DNA of 64,000 nucleotides, taken from Artemia franciscana. Lineage: Eukaryota; Arthropoda; Branchiopoda; Anostraca; Artemiidae. Positions 35,140-47,170 of the stretch are shown piece by piece. The translations under genes were made by a program, and so were the position numbers. The stretch lies in NCBI RefSeq assembly GCF_032884065.1, contig NC_088863.1, positions 62,829,604 to 62,893,603 of the forward strand, read 5' to 3'. Under the pieces are notes generated by a model. That model worked only from the letters and a program-made list of their open reading frames with translations. It was not told where the DNA came from and did no database searches. The first letter of the stretch is position 1; each line of letters starts with the position of its first letter.

Positions 35140-36772
35140 AAAGTTTTTTTTTAAATGAAAGTAAGGAGCAACATTAAAACTTAAAACGGACAGAAATTAC
35201 TTCGTATATGAAAGGGGCTTTTCCTCCTCAACACCCCGCTCTTTATGCTAAAGTTTCTTACTGTTTTCAAAAGTGGAGTTAAGAGAAAGGGTCAAACTTT
35301 AGCGTAAAGAGCGGGGCATTGAGGAGGAAAAGCCCCTTTCATGTACGGAGTAATTTCTGTTCATTTTAAGTTTTAATGTTGCTCTTTACTTTCATTTAAA
35401 AAAAACGTGTTTTTTTATTCATTTTCTGGACGTTTTTGAATTAATGCATGTTTTGATCTTGGCTCTCCGCAGATAAATAATTAAAACAAAATTTGCATAT
35501 GAAATAATTGCAATTAATAGGAAGATTTTGAGAAAAAAGGAGTGAGAGAGGAGGCCAAGTTCCCCTCCAATTTTTTGATTACTTAAAAAGGCAACTAGAA
35601 CTTTTAATTTCTTACAAACGTTTTCATTGGTAAAAATTATACGTAACATACGAATTAACTTACGTAACGAACTTCTATATTCGTATGTTTTTATTGCGTA
35701 TATGAGGGGGTTCAACCCTCGTCGATACCTCGCTCTTTACACTAAAGCTTAAATGTCCTAATTCCTCAAGAATGACCTTTGAATCACAAAGGCCGTAGAA
35801 TAAATAGTTGAAATTACTAAAAATACTTTAGCGTAAAGATTGAGGTATAATGAGGAGGTAAACCCCTCATATGCGTAATAATTTGTGTTCGTTTTAAGTT
35901 TCAATGCTGCTCCTTACTTTCACTAGAAAAAACTTTTCATATGAATTTTTTCATTGTTTTTTCAAATAATGCTAGAAAATCCTGCGCCCCCTTCACTGAA
36001 ATTCTCTTCCCCCATGAGAAGTTCCTCCCTCAACTCTCCCCCTAAACCAAATAAATCCTCCTGAAAAGGTCTGTACACTTCCCACTAACCATTACTATCT
36101 GTAAACACAGGTTAAAGTTTGTAACTTGCAGCCCCTGCCAAGGGGACTGTGGGAGAGTAAGTCATCCCTAAAGACGTAGTTATTAGGTTTTTCGACTATG
36201 GTGAATAAAATGGTTAGCGCAGAATTTTGATCCAGTGACTTTTGGGTAAAAATGATCGTGGGAGGGGGCCTAGGTACCTTCCAATTTTTTCAGTCACTTG
36301 AAAAGGACACTAGAACTTTTAATTTCCGTTAGAATGAGCCCTCTTGTGACATTCTAGGACCACTCAGTCGATACGATCACCCCTGGGGAAAAAAACAAAC
36401 AAACCAAACAAAAAAAAACAAAAAAAACATGTGTCTTCTGGCAAAAAAAAAAATCAAAATTCCAAATTTGTTTAGATAGGCACTTGGAACTTCTACAAGG
36501 TTCTCTGATACGCTGAATCTGATCGTGTGATTTTTGTTAAGATTGTACGACTTTCAGGGGGTGTTTCCTTTATTTTCTAAAATGAGGCAAATTTTCTCAG
36601 GCTCATAACTTTGATGGGTATAACTGATCTTATGAAACTTATATATTTAAAATCAACATTAAAATGTGATTCTTTTGATGTAACTATTGGTATCAAAATT
36701 CTATTTTTTAGAGTTTTGGTTACTATTGAGCTGGGTCACTCCTTAATACAGTTCGTTACCAAGAACTGTTTG
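35140..36772 (+). mobile_element. Composite hairpin element, copy IV (most complete)
   Basis: Hairpin 1 has arms 35151-35256 and 35294-35399 (106 nt each, few mismatches, 37-nt loop). The spacer and hairpin 2 (~35705-35930) follow, then a C module from ~35970, ending in the CAGTTCGT-tacc-AAGAACTG palindrome at about 36749-36768. Total ~1.63 kb. The right edge of family B copy 2 is only ~50 bp away. Confidence 0.8.
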
Positions 36773-37299
36773 ACAACTTTGAGTGTTTCCAGAACCATAT
36801 GCCTACACTTCTACAACCCCTAAGTGGCAATGGGCTGGGGTCCAGGGCGTAATTTGTTCCCCAAATAGTGCATGGAACATTTCGTAATTCACATAAAAAT
36901 TAACAAAAATAGTGAATTAGCTGAAAAATAATCAAATATAAGGCACAAAACCATGATTGAAATAAAACTGGCCGATTACCGAACTGAACCCATGCCATTC
37001 TGATTCAAAGTCTAGCACACTAGTAACTGAACTGCAACGGCTGATGATAGAAATCAATCCATTTGTTCTTGTAAGACCAAGTTGTGTAACTTACAGCCCT
37101 TTTCCCAAAAACTATGGAGAGTTATGTCAGCACCAAAAGCTGACATTCAGCAAAACCATTTTTAATTGGCTAAAAAACATTGAGATAATAAAAGCTTCTA
37201 TTATAAAGAGTGGGAGCTTTAAAGTATGATTGGGTAAGCTCAACTTTTGTAAACAGGAGTAGGGGAGGGAGTACATTAAGGAATAGTTATTCGGAATTT
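36773..37299. other. No recognised gene
   Basis: Transition between the composite element and family E. Short frames at 37044-37309 on both strands overlap and are not recognised. Confidence 0.4.
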
Positions 37300-38260
37300 T
37301 GAGATTCAATTTTTTTTTTCTATGATTTTTTTCCTCTTAAGAACATTCAATATTTTAAAAATAATTTTGCGAGCCTCAGCGTTGGCTGACAGTGTTATAG
37401 AGGTCATAGTGAATTCTCCCAATGGACTAATGAAACTTTTCTGGGAGGGGGAGCATACAGGAGGGGCTATTGTAAATCTCCAGTTAAGGATTTTGGACCA
37501 TAACTATTACAATGGTAGCGTTTTATACTTCCGAGCTTTTTCACTTAAGAGGTGACACTAAATTTCCGTTTTTAGTGCTATATGACATTACGGATGCTAG
37601 AACTGATGAAAAGCATGTAGATAAGAGCAATAGCTTTCAAATGAGCTATTAAAAATATCTCTAAGAAGTTCTGGATACTGGATACTATCCCCAAATTTTC
37701 TACTTGAGACATATCACCAATAGTGCTATTTTAGTACCATTTGGCACTTGCAGGCGGTGGATTATATAGAGAAAACGTAGATAAGAGAAATAGCTTTTAT
37801 GTGAGCTATTAGACATCTGTCAACGATGTTTTGGCCGCCCGCTAGCCTTATCCCTTTAGAAATGCCATTTTAGTGCCATATAGCACTTGTAGATGACGGA
37901 ATTTATAAAAAGCACATAGACAAGAGAAATAGCTTTTGAATGAGCCATTAAGCATCTCTCTATGATGTTCTGGTAGCCCACTAGGCCTGCTCAAAAAAAG
38001 GAAAAAAAACACACACAAAAAACGGGAGACATATCGGTGCTACCGATGCAAAAAAGTAATTTTCCTTGTTATTCAAGGAGGGGGACTCCAATTTCCTTGT
38101 AGAAGGTTTTAGACCATTCTTATTACAGTGGTGCGCTTTTCAGGTTGAACTGACGCCATTTTCTAGGGTTTTCAGCCTTTTTTTCGAAGTAACCATAAGC
38201 TTCTTTTCGCAATCAACTTATATTTTTAAGACAAACCAAAATAACAGTTGCTATTCCTGA
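37300..38260 (+). repeat. Family E tandem-unit repeat, copy 1
   Basis: Units of about 170-190 bp share 'gccatat.gcacttg.aga', 'aa.agcacgtagata.gag', 'aaatagcttt.aatgagcta' and 'gatgttctggtagcccacta', plus the small hairpin motif GGCAC-caaaa-GTGCC in better units. The right end contains 'ttgttattcaaggaggg' and 'acttatatttttaagacaaa', also found at 46890-47010. Non-coding. Confidence 0.65.
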
Positions 38261-38700
38261 GCAGTGCCAGATGGCTATTTTTGTTCACGAGGCATATTTT
38301 TTTAAAGCGCAATTTTTAACTTTTGGTTACTATGGGCTGCGGTTTGTTCTTTATAGGTTGCAGCTATCTCTGCAACCATGATATAAAGTCTTCATGCGAA
38401 TGACGTCGAATAAACTTCGCAGGGGACTCATTCAATAGGAAATTACAAGTTCCATTGCCCTTTTTGAAGCCTTAACCTGATTTTCCACCGGTGCTACTGA
38501 CTGAGTCGTTAATTACTACAGTGTCTTAAAATTCTTATTCAAGTTCAAGTGGCCTTTGGATTTTAGCAGTCGTTTCTAAAGAATTATACAAAAAGTCCAC
38601 TTTTAGCATAAAGAGTAAGATTATAGGATGGGGTATGCTTTCTCGTAAACAGTATAATTTCTGATTGTGTTTAATGTTACTCTTTACTTTAGTTGAAAAA
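38261..38700 (+). repeat. Dispersed module with hairpin-element tail
   Basis: 'gttactatgggctgcggttt' and 'ggttgcagctatctctgcaa' recur at 29760-29820 and 45990-46040. At 38590-38700 'agcataaagagtaagat' and 'ttactctttactttagttg' represent the right arm of the hairpin elements. Confidence 0.5.
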
Positions 38701-40199
38701 AAATATTTATTCAATTTGGCGTTTGATCGTTTTTCAAATCATGCCCAGGCTGAACCAGGATGTGGGCAACCAACTCAATAAATAAACAATTTATTGGCGT
38801 TAAAGTGAAGGTGCCAACAATTGGTAGCTTTCCGCTTTTTCAGTTCTCTGCTTGATAATTCGAATATTGGATTGTAAGCAAAATTTTGACAGGATTTGGC
38901 AATTATAGTCATCATTATTACAGTTATCCTGGGAGGGTGTAAAGAGGAAGGGTTTGAGGAGATAAGGATAGAGGAGGCGCATACGTAGCAATGTTGGTCT
39001 CAGGTGGCTGGGGGCACGCCAGTTGATCATTAGCAGTAGTAGTATTTTCTATAGTCCCATAAAACTACAAGCTAGGCCTTGGCATGTGAGCATCAGATAT
39101 ATTATTTTGGCACCGAGATGTTCAAAAAAGTTCACCTAATAACATATTCAGAAGCGGTTAAAATTGACCGTCCAGAACTATTCCTTTTTAAGGGAAATGT
39201 AGGAAAATACGAACAAGGGGGAAATGTCGTTTTTGGTCCCTCCCCAGACTTGAACTAATAGAGAACAACCTTACAATCCCCAAAAAACAACACAAGTTAA
39301 AATTTTTCATTTCCCCTCTTATTGTTCACATCCCTTGCTGACCTTACTTGAGGGTGGAAATGGGGGATAAATGATGAAATTTTTGAATTATGATGTCATT
39401 TTTGGTCTCCCGAGACTTACTTAATAAGAAACGAACTTTTAATCCTAAAATATTACAGATATTGAAATTTGAAAACATAGAAGTTTCTAAAGATTTAGCA
39501 AATAATAGTTCTTGGGAATATTTTTCTTTCCCAAATCCTACAAAAAATAAATGTAGAGCTTTGTGCCCTGGTAATGTTGACTCATCAAGCTGTATAGATG
39601 ATTCAGATGTTTTTAAGCAGTCACAAAGTTTTCTACAGGCCGAACCATTTCATCAATCCTTTTTCATACAATATTCTTACTCAATAGAATCTTTTTTATA
39701 ATATTGAATACTGGTTTGTGCAACACGGAGCGTTTACCTCAGGTCAAGGTTTTTGCGAACAACGTGCAGCTTTTCAGATATCGCAGTCAATAAAGTAATG
39801 ATGGTTGCAGCATGAGCCATAACCTAGTAAAGAGCCACCAACATCCCATAGTAATCAAAATTTAAAAGACGTGTTTTGAAAAAAAACAAAACTGCCTAGT
39901 GACGAAAAATGGCCATAGGACCTTGATTGAGGAGTAGTACTATTCTATCTGCTTGTGTTAAAATAAAATTTTATTATGAAAATAAATTTATGGTGATTTA
40001 GAATAAAAGCCTGAAACTAGGGCCATATCCAATATTTTGTTTTGGGGAATCGGGTTACAAACGAATTTTTGTTCGGGGTGGGGTTTAAATAAAAAGACTT
40101 CAAAAAACGCATAAAAATTGGTTATATGTATTTTGATTCATTTTTACGAGCCGGCCAAACATTTCGAAGGGGGGAGGTCAACCCCCTAACCCCCTGGAT
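38701..40199. other. No recognised gene
   Basis: A 103-codon + strand frame at 39390-39701 lacks family resemblance and splice context; the opposite-strand frame at 38800-39030 likewise. Otherwise background sequence. Confidence 0.4.
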
Positions 40200-41100
40200 G
40201 CAGCCTTATCTGAAACCCTTAAAAATGGCTTAAGATCAAAATGGAAAGTGCACCATTGCAATCAGCATGGTTGAAAACCGTGTACTGAGGAATTACAGTC
40301 CCTTACCTTGAACAACAAGGAAAATCACGTTTTTGCATGGGTATTACTGATCGGTCTCCCATTTTTTCTTTCCAGGGATAGCGGGTTACCAGAAAGTCTT
40401 AGAAAAATATTTAATAGCTTGTTTAAAATCTATTTCTTACATTTACGTAGTTTTCATTAATTTCATCATCTGCAAGTGCCATATTACACTAAAAATGAAA
40501 CTTTTTGTGTCATTACTCAAGGGGTTGTGCTAATGGGCTACAAGAACATCGTAGACAGATCTTTAATAGCTCATATAAAATTTATTACTCATATCTATGT
40601 TCCTCTTATAAATTCCACCGTCTTTAAGTGCCAAATGGCACTGAAAATGGCACTTTTGGTGCCATGTCTCCAGTAAAAAAGTTTGGACTAGTGGGATACC
40701 AGAACTCTTTAGAGATTTCAATGGCTCATTTGAAAGCAATTTCTAAAATCCATTCGTGTTTTATCAATTTTACCCTCCGTAAGGGCCATATAGCACTAAA
40801 ATCGACTCTTTTGGCGACAATTCTTAAGTGGGAAAGTTTATAAGTATAAAACGATACCATTGTAATGATTATGGTCCAAAACCCTTAAATGGAGGCTAAC
40901 AAGAGTCTTTCTCGTATATATCCCCTCCCAGCCCCCCTAGTAAATTTCGCAAAACGTCTGCTCACCAGTAGGGTACAGGGCTATCGGACTACCAAACACC
41001 ACACTATCGTTGAGTGATGTTTAATAGCTCTTTTGAAAGCTATTGCTCATATCTACGTGTTTTTACATGTTTTGCTATCTGTTACATTTCATAGAGTTCA
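40200..41100 (-). repeat. Family E tandem-unit repeat, inverted copy
   Basis: The complement carries the family E landmarks. The + strand shows 'gtgccaaatggcactgaaaa', 'ttaatagctcttttgaaagc' and 'attgctcatatctacgt' in several units. It lies left of the Polinton-like relic, while family E copy 2 lies right of it in the opposite orientation. Confidence 0.6.
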
Positions 41101-42002
41101 ATGAACTAGTCCACTGGAATAGTTGAGCGTGCGGATAGGGAGTAAACGTGAAGTTGCTAACCCCTCGAGACGCTGATATTATTTATTATGTACACCTGGG
41201 TGCTACGTAATAATATAGGGAGTGTTTTTCTTTGATCATTAAGTAGTTATTTACTTGTGCAAATATTTTCTTCAAGAACTCTTTAGTTGTTACGTAATTA
41301 ATTAAAAACCTAAGCATGTAGGAAAAACACTCAGGGCCCACCAGTCAAGTGGGGACCCCCTGGTTGTAGGAAAAATTGATCATAGTCCATTGTTTACTTA
41401 AGTATATGACGTAATTTTGCCTGACTTGTTTTGGTTCCAAAGGACCTTTATAATTAAGTGAAAACTTGTTTTGAAGGTCAACGACGCTTGTTTTGATAAA
41501 GATTACGGCCTATTTACCTGAATATTGGGAAAGTTTTCAGAGCGTTAACACTCTGGACATTATTCATAGCATTTTCTTAAGTAATGGATGCGTTTACTCT
41601 ATTGGAAGTTGAGGGTGCTAGTAGTAGGGAAATGAGACCAAGAGTACCTAATGTTGAAGTAGAAATTACTAGGGGTTTTTGACTAGCTCTTGAGTGGGAT
41701 GAGATGTTTGCGGGATATGTGATATCATTGAGCAAATTCTAGTTGGAAGAACAGCTATTTTTTGCAGCAGAAGTGAATATAATACATATTCAAAGACTAC
41801 AAGGTGGATCAAGTACAAAAGTGAAATATATTGAAGACAATGATGTGAAGCAATATATAAAAAAAGGAATGAGTTTGTTACTACTCCATTTTTGAAAATG
41901 TTTTTGTTTTGGAATATTTTATTGAATACGAGAAGGTAAAAAGAATCTTCATTCTTTAGCTTCGTTAGTCTATAGTCTGCAGTGAGAGCATCAGGATTAA
42001 AA
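41101..42002. other. Left flank of the Polinton-like relic; no clear gene
   Basis: GAGTGTTTTTC at ~41220 and its near-complement GAAAAACACTC at ~41322 form a short inverted pair. The - strand frame at 41669-42031 (120 codons, stops closely around it) is not recognised; part lies opposite the CARD-like frame. Confidence 0.35.
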
Positions 42003-42278
42003 ATGGCTGGATTTGAGAAACAAAAGATCATGTTGAATCCTGTGACTTTGGAAAAATATTTGATTCTTACTGATGATTTTCAAAAATTATCAGTTCAAAG
42101 GAAAATATTTTCTTAAAGAATGCTTGACGATTTAATGAAAAACGGTTCTCCATCTCTTGAATATTGTATGAGACTTTTACGTCTTGGGCCAGGTGTATTT
42201 ACTCAATTTACTGACATACTAATTGAAACAAAACAAAATGATGTTGTGGATTTGCTTTTTACCCTACCTAGAGCCTAA
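42003..42278 (+). pseudogene. CARD-like reading frame (one in-frame stop)
   Basis: From ATG at 42003 to TAA at 42276 the frame is open for 92 codons except for one TAA at about 42114. The second part reads RMLDDLMKNGSPSLEYC, then MRLLRLGPGVFTQFTDIL and IETKQNDVVDLL. This resembles the C-terminal half of a caspase-recruitment (CARD) fold: L-x-x-L...G...F..F...L.E..Q..L.DLL. CARDs are death-fold adaptors that join caspases and related signalling proteins. The first part (LEKYLILTDDFQKL) fits the preceding helices. Its place next to capsid and protease relics suggests cargo captured by a Polinton-like element, but it could be an unrelated gene remnant. The assignment is from pattern only. Confidence 0.4.
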
Positions 42279-42479
42279 CCAAAGATTAAATAATTCAAAA
42301 AATCCTGAACGAATAGGTTTTGCGACGTCACTAGATTACTATCCCTAGAAGTATAAGGAACACTCATTTTATCGATCCCAAGTCAGTTTCTTTTTGGAAG
42401 TGAGACATTGAAAACAGTGAAAATGTTCTTAACATGTCTTCTATTTTTGGATAAATTAGGCAGCTGGTCATCCTGTGAG

Positions 42480-42970
42480 AATTGAGCTATTGTTGATGAC
42501 TATGATGAAAGGTATAGATTGTACAATCCATGAAAATTACATAGAGGATATGCAGTTCAAATTAAAGATTATAATTCCTGTCTTGAAGATGTTTGTGACT
42601 GTCACACAAGAGGTTTCCTATGTTCCAATTGTGACTATGATAAATCGGTTTATGATAAATCGTCTTTTTTAAATTGCTTTGGGAGGAAGAACCTGGTATA
42701 TGCTTCAACTGTTGGAATAATAAGAGAGTCTGGTTTTTACAACATCGCTGTGAAGACAATGGTTACTATCATTATAAACCTACTGATATTCATTTGGCTG
42801 TTACAGAGAATCATTCTTCATATTAGAATATCGTGCGTGACATTAGTTCAAATAAGCGAATTGAAACATGTGAATTTTATAATATGAATCAAAATAGTAT
42901 TGTTGACTTTACTAAGAAACATAATAAAACAGAATTGGCATTGTAATGTAGAAAATGTGACTCTGACTTT
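42480..42970 (+). pseudogene. Cysteine-rich unknown protein relic
   Basis: In shifting frames the + strand gives CLEDVCDCHTRGFLCSNCDY (about 42575-42640), then EPGICFNCWNNKRVWFLQH and RCEDNGYYHYKPTDIHLAV (about 42690-42800). Paired Cys-x-x-Cys motifs with Trp and His suggest one or two zinc-binding knuckles. After ~42830 there are ETCEFYNMNQNSIVDF and RKCDSDF. At least two frame changes are needed to join the pieces. It follows the CARD-like frame on the same strand and may belong to the same gene. The family is not recognised. Confidence 0.35.
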
Positions 42971-43229
42971 AAGATGAGCACAAGCTGAATCCTGACGAGC
43001 GGCCACCACTGACCGTTGCCGACGGGTTACCTATACGTGGAAGAAGAAATTTAAAGAATGAAGACTTTTATTATGTATACATAGTTTTATAAATAAACCA
43101 ATTTACAAAGATTTTTAAACACTTAAACACTCTTAGTGCACTGAAATTTATATTATACAGGTAGGAAAGGGTATTTTCAGCTATAAAGTCGTTCAATTTA
43201 GGATTGTCTACATGAATGCTGAAAAAGTC

Positions 43230-43600
43230 ATTATTAGTATAGCCACAACATCAAAATATAAAATATAGTAGTGCATGAAAATCACAGCTTTTGGTTGATA
43301 AATCTTGCACTCGCGTCCGATTTGAATAATAAATTTTCCGATCTCCTCAAGAAAGTTATTGATATGGGGTATGTAGAATGCATACGGCATACCAAGAGGA
43401 TCGAAAAATTCAACAATCGTGGCTTTTGAATGATGTATAGCCAATGACCCGTTTTTACAGCCACCAGACTACTATTAACAATGATAATGCTATTGCTAGC
43501 GTTATAAATGTGTTGAAGGAAATCCCAGGGTATACAATAGGTTATGTATTTTGAGATGTACGGATCCAAAGTGAATAAATTGATTATTTGATTTGTGTTC
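43230..43600 (-). pseudogene. Adenain-like cysteine protease relic (Polinton-like)
   Basis: Read on the - strand: DPYISKYITYCIPWDFLQ (about 43575-43520), IIIVNSSLVAVKTGHWL (about 43495-43435), then in the next frame TIVEFFDPLGMPYAFYIP (about 43420-43365). The pattern 'DPYI...D.L...IVN...GHW...VE.FD..G.P' is that of the ULP1/adenain-type maturation proteases of Polintons and adintoviruses, where the His of GHW and the following acidic residue are catalytic. The expected downstream Gln/Cys box is not clear. A frame change just after GHW breaks the gene. It directly follows the capsid-lineage relic in the same orientation, the usual neighbourhood. Confidence 0.6.
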
Positions 43601-44620
43601 GTGATGCCATGTCTAATAAAACAGTTCCATAAGGAGTATTTTCCCAATAGTTTTTAAATTGATTTAGTAAGGATAATAATATACTCCCCGTCAATGGTTC
43701 GGCAAAGCTACGCTCTAAACGTACAGCACCAGTTAGAACAATGCTAATATCTTGAGCACCAGACAAATCCAATGCATTGTTAAATGACTTTTTGTAAACA
43801 TAGTATGGATTATACCATTTTCGAATAGTTGTAAATGTCGATCTAGGGATTGTACTGCCAATCCATATAGGGTCCTGTAGGATTTATCGAAATGTAAATT
43901 GTAGAGCAAAATTCTATTTACTTTACATACAAGAGATGAAAGTCGAAACATTTCGAATTTTTGTAAGGAATTTGTCGATCATCCAATAGGACTCGAACTT
44001 TTTACCAAAGTCAAAGCAAGTTTTTAAGGAGTTTCATTATCAATAAATGAAGAGTTTGTGTAGGTAAGTGAATCCGTGACAGTTTGTCGTTGATTTGTGA
44101 TTGTGTGCCGAACGAGCAGTTTCACATGATTTCAACTAGATTTTAATTTTTCACTTGCCAAAGCAATATAAGTCATAACCTGTTGTTTTCATAAAAGAAG
44201 TATTGCCGAAGTGAGGAAGAATGTTGCATCAGGTGAAGTGGTACTTTTCGTAAAATAAAATTGGACGGGGCAAGTTTTAGGTTTATATCAATCTTAACAT
44301 TGGGAGTCATCCATTTAGATATACGAAATATTTCATGATTGATTTTCCCAATCAATTGTAAATCACTAGTTGTCGCCTCTCTAAGCACATTGATATTGTC
44401 AGTGTTCGTTTTATATTGGCTAAGCACCTCAATTTCTAATTAGACTCTGGAGTCATCAACATGAAAAGTAACTTGCATAATTTGGAAGATTGTTGATTTT
44501 ACTCGGCTGACTACGCTTGAAAAAGCAATAATGAAGACAGGGCTTTATAAATCACCTATTGACAGAACTAGAAGGCTACTGTAACAAAAGAAAGCTGTTT
44601 AAGGGCTCATTCAAAAGCTT
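43590..44620 (-). pseudogene. Capsid-lineage protein relic (F54H12.2-like, Polinton/adintovirus)
   Basis: On the - strand from ~44620 the relic shows YKALSSLLLF and SSKLCKLLF in different frames. At 44427-44173 there is a long open piece with TSDLQLIGKINHEIFRIS and VKIDINLKLAPSNFIL. Weaker text (TYIALASEKLKSS) follows, and near 43775-43640 DLSGAQDISIVLTGAVRLE and SFAEPLTGSILLSLLNQF. The 'IG+.H.++F...+.. V.+.+.L' block and the C-terminal 'G.+RLE..FAEPL..SI' block match the protein annotated in many animals as F54H12.2-like, a jelly-roll capsid component of Polinton-type elements. There are several stops and at least four frame changes. No function can remain. Confidence 0.6.
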
Positions 44621-44640
44621 ATATTTTTACCCAGTCGCTT

Positions 44641-44979
44641 TTTATAAATTTAACTTGATAGCCCATTCCTGCAAAGTACACTTTTGGTTGTTTCCTCTAT
44701 TTTTTTTAAAATGAATACTGCCTTTTCCAGTAAAATGACCTAAAAATGTGTTTTCAAGCCTACCCAGGAGCGAAAAACATAGGGAGCAAGGCCTCCCTTC
44801 CCCTCAATTACCATCGTTAGAATTAGCACACAAGCCTCATTGCAAAATGTTGTTTGAAAGTTCAATTTAAAGCTGTTGATCATTCAAGCTGAATTTTTGG
44901 CAGATTTTTAGCTGAAATGTTTTAAGTTAATTGTTTTCGTAAAAATCTTTAACTTTTAAGATGAGTAGGCGACTTGTGA
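44641..44979. other. Spacer, no recognised gene
   Basis: Background sequence between the Polinton-like relic and family E copy 2. Confidence 0.4.
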
Positions 44980-47092
44980 AACTTGCTTGAGGGGGAGTAT
45001 ATGTGCGGGGTTCTTATAAACCTCCAGCTAAGAGCTTTTAACCATAATTATTGCAATGGTACCGTTTTTTGCTTCCAAACTCTTCTGCTTAAGAAGTGGT
45101 ACAAAAAGTGTCAATTTTAGTGCTATATGGCAATTTTGGATGGTAAAATTGTTAAAAGCGCGTAGATATGAGTAATAGGTTTAAAATGAGCCTTCCCGGG
45201 ATATTCTTTAAAAACTGAGCATGAGATGGAACATAATATGATTGAAAAAAAAAAATCCAAGTTGGAATCGAAGAAATGATAATCTAATTTAAAGTCCAGT
45301 GCTGCACTAACACATCCACACCACTAATAATGTAATTTAATATATTGGTGTTTACAGGACTTCAATTGCGTAGCTTATTAAGGGAGCCTTGGGGAGGAAT
45401 TTGCGGGAGGTATTCTTGCAAACCCTTAGTTAAGGGTTTTGGACCATATTTACTACAATGATACCGTTTTATGCTTCCAAAATTTTCTGTTTAAGAAGTA
45501 GCACCAAAAGTGTTGTTTTCAATGCCATATCTCACTTATGATTGGTAGAGTTGTTAAAAAGCACGTTGATATGAGAAAAAGTTTTCAAGTCAGCCATTAA
45601 ACATCACTCTAAAAAGTTCTGGTTCACTAGCCCCAGTTTTTTCACTTGAAACACGGCAAACTTCCGTTTGTAGTGCCATTTGAAACTTGTAAAGGGTAGA
45701 ATTTATAGCAAGAACGTAGATATGAACAGCATTTTTATATGAGCTATCAAAAATCTAAGTGAGATGTTCTGGTAGCCCACTAGCCCCACCCCTCGAGAAA
45801 CGGCATAAAAAGTGCCTTGTTTCGTACAATATGGCACTGACAGACGACGGATTTGATATAAACCCACGTATATATGACAAATAGCTCTTGAATGAGGGCT
45901 TAAGCATCTCTTTATGATGGTCTAGTAACTCCCTAGGCCTATAAAAGAGAAGAAAATAAAGACAGTTTAATATTTTTTAACTTTTAGTTACTATGTCCTG
46001 TGGTTCGCTCTTTACTAGGTTGAAGCTAATGCTTCAACCATGACAAAGAGTTCATTGCAATTCCTCCCGGAAACTAGTTAACATTGAAATCTGTGAAATC
46101 TAATTGATGGTAGCATTTTTAAAAACCTATTTAATATAAGCAATAGGTTTTAATTTAGCCCTTTAACATCTATCTACGATGGTGTGGTGCCCTGCTAATG
46201 TTTCAGGAGCTTACTGATGAGCAGACCATTTATGAAACTTACTAAGGAGGCTGGGAGGGGGAGGATTTCTTGTAAACCTTTAGTTAAGGGTTCTGGAACA
46301 TAACTATTACGATAGTACATATTTTGTACTTCAGATCTTCTCCATTTTAGAAGTGGCACCATAAGTGTTGTTTTCAGTGCTATATCGCACTTCCGAATGG
46401 TAAAATTGATATAAGAAAAGCACATATATATGAGCAGTAGTTTTCAAATGAACCATTAAACATCACTCTCATAAGTTTGGCTAGCCCAATAGCCCCGGCT
46501 TTTCCACTTGAGACACGGCACCAAAAGTGCCGCTTTAGTGTCAATTAGAACTTGCTAATAGTGGATTTTATATCAAGGACGTTGATATGAGCAATATATT
46601 TTATATGAGTTGTGCAAGATCTGTTCATGACGTTCTGGTAGCCTGCTAGTGCCACCCCTTGAGAAATGGCACAAGAAATAGCCATTTTATTGCCATATTG
46701 CTCTTGCAGATAGCGTAGTTTATAAAAAACATATTGATATGAGAAATAGCTTTTAATTGAGCTATTAATTATCTCTCTATGATGTTCTGGTAGCCCGCTA
46801 GGCCTGTTGAAAAGAAAGAAAGAAAAAAAAAAGAAAGAAAAAAAAAATGGGAGACAGGTCAGTGCTACCGATGCAAAAAAAGTGATTTTACTTGTTGTTC
46901 AAGGAGGGTTAATGAGGAAAAATGATTTGACACCATTTTTAAGGGGTTTGAGGTTTTTTTCGAAATTGCCATATATTTCTTTTTGTAATAAACCTATACT
47001 TTTAAGACAAATTGAAATGATATTCGCCATTCTTGAGTCAGTGTCAGATGGCAATTTTTCCACAAGAAATTTTTTTCAAAACTTGTTCTTAT
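44980..47092 (+). repeat. Family E tandem-unit repeat, copy 2
   Basis: The longest copy, ~2.1 kb. Repeated units carry 'ttaagggttttggaccata', 'actattacaatggtaccgtt', 'gcacgttgatatgag', 'gatgttctggtagccc' and 'ggcaccaaaagtgcc'. It is interrupted at ~45960-46090 by the 'gttactatgtcctgtggttc' module. The right end (46890-47092) matches 38055-38260. The lysine-rich frame at 46807-47115 is a product of an A/G-rich tract. Confidence 0.65.
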
Positions 47093-47170
47093 GGCCCTTG
47101 GTATTAACCAAGTGACATATAACGATCACAAATTCTGTCGGTCTGTCCCGGTTTTGCTACTTTAAGTCAA
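47093..47170 (-). repeat. Family B 3'-end scrap
   Basis: 'atggcccttggtattaacca', 'gtgacatata' and 'cacaaattctgtcggtctgt' are the complement of the family B 3' end. Only ~75 bp remain, fused to the end of family E. Confidence 0.7.

Larger units (their letters stand above)
41640..44640. mobile_element. Polinton/Maverick (adintovirus-like) relic
   Basis: Defined by two neighbouring - strand relics that occur together in Polintons and adintoviruses: a capsid-lineage protein and an adenain-like cysteine protease, in transcription order. The + strand of the same segment has a CARD-like frame and a cysteine-rich stretch. No family B DNA polymerase, integrase or packaging ATPase was seen, so this is a fragment. 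The borders are approximate. Confidence 0.6.

Noticed and set aside
41219-41331. GAGTGTTTTTC / GAAAAACACTC pair as Polinton terminal repeats
   Set aside because: The two halves are only ~100 bp apart and on the same side of the relic. No matching end is found right of 44.6 kb, so they cannot be called termini.
46807-47115. Lysine-rich N-terminus frame
   Set aside because: Begins in an (AAAG)n-like tract at the end of family E; the remaining frame is repeat sequence also found at 38055-38260.
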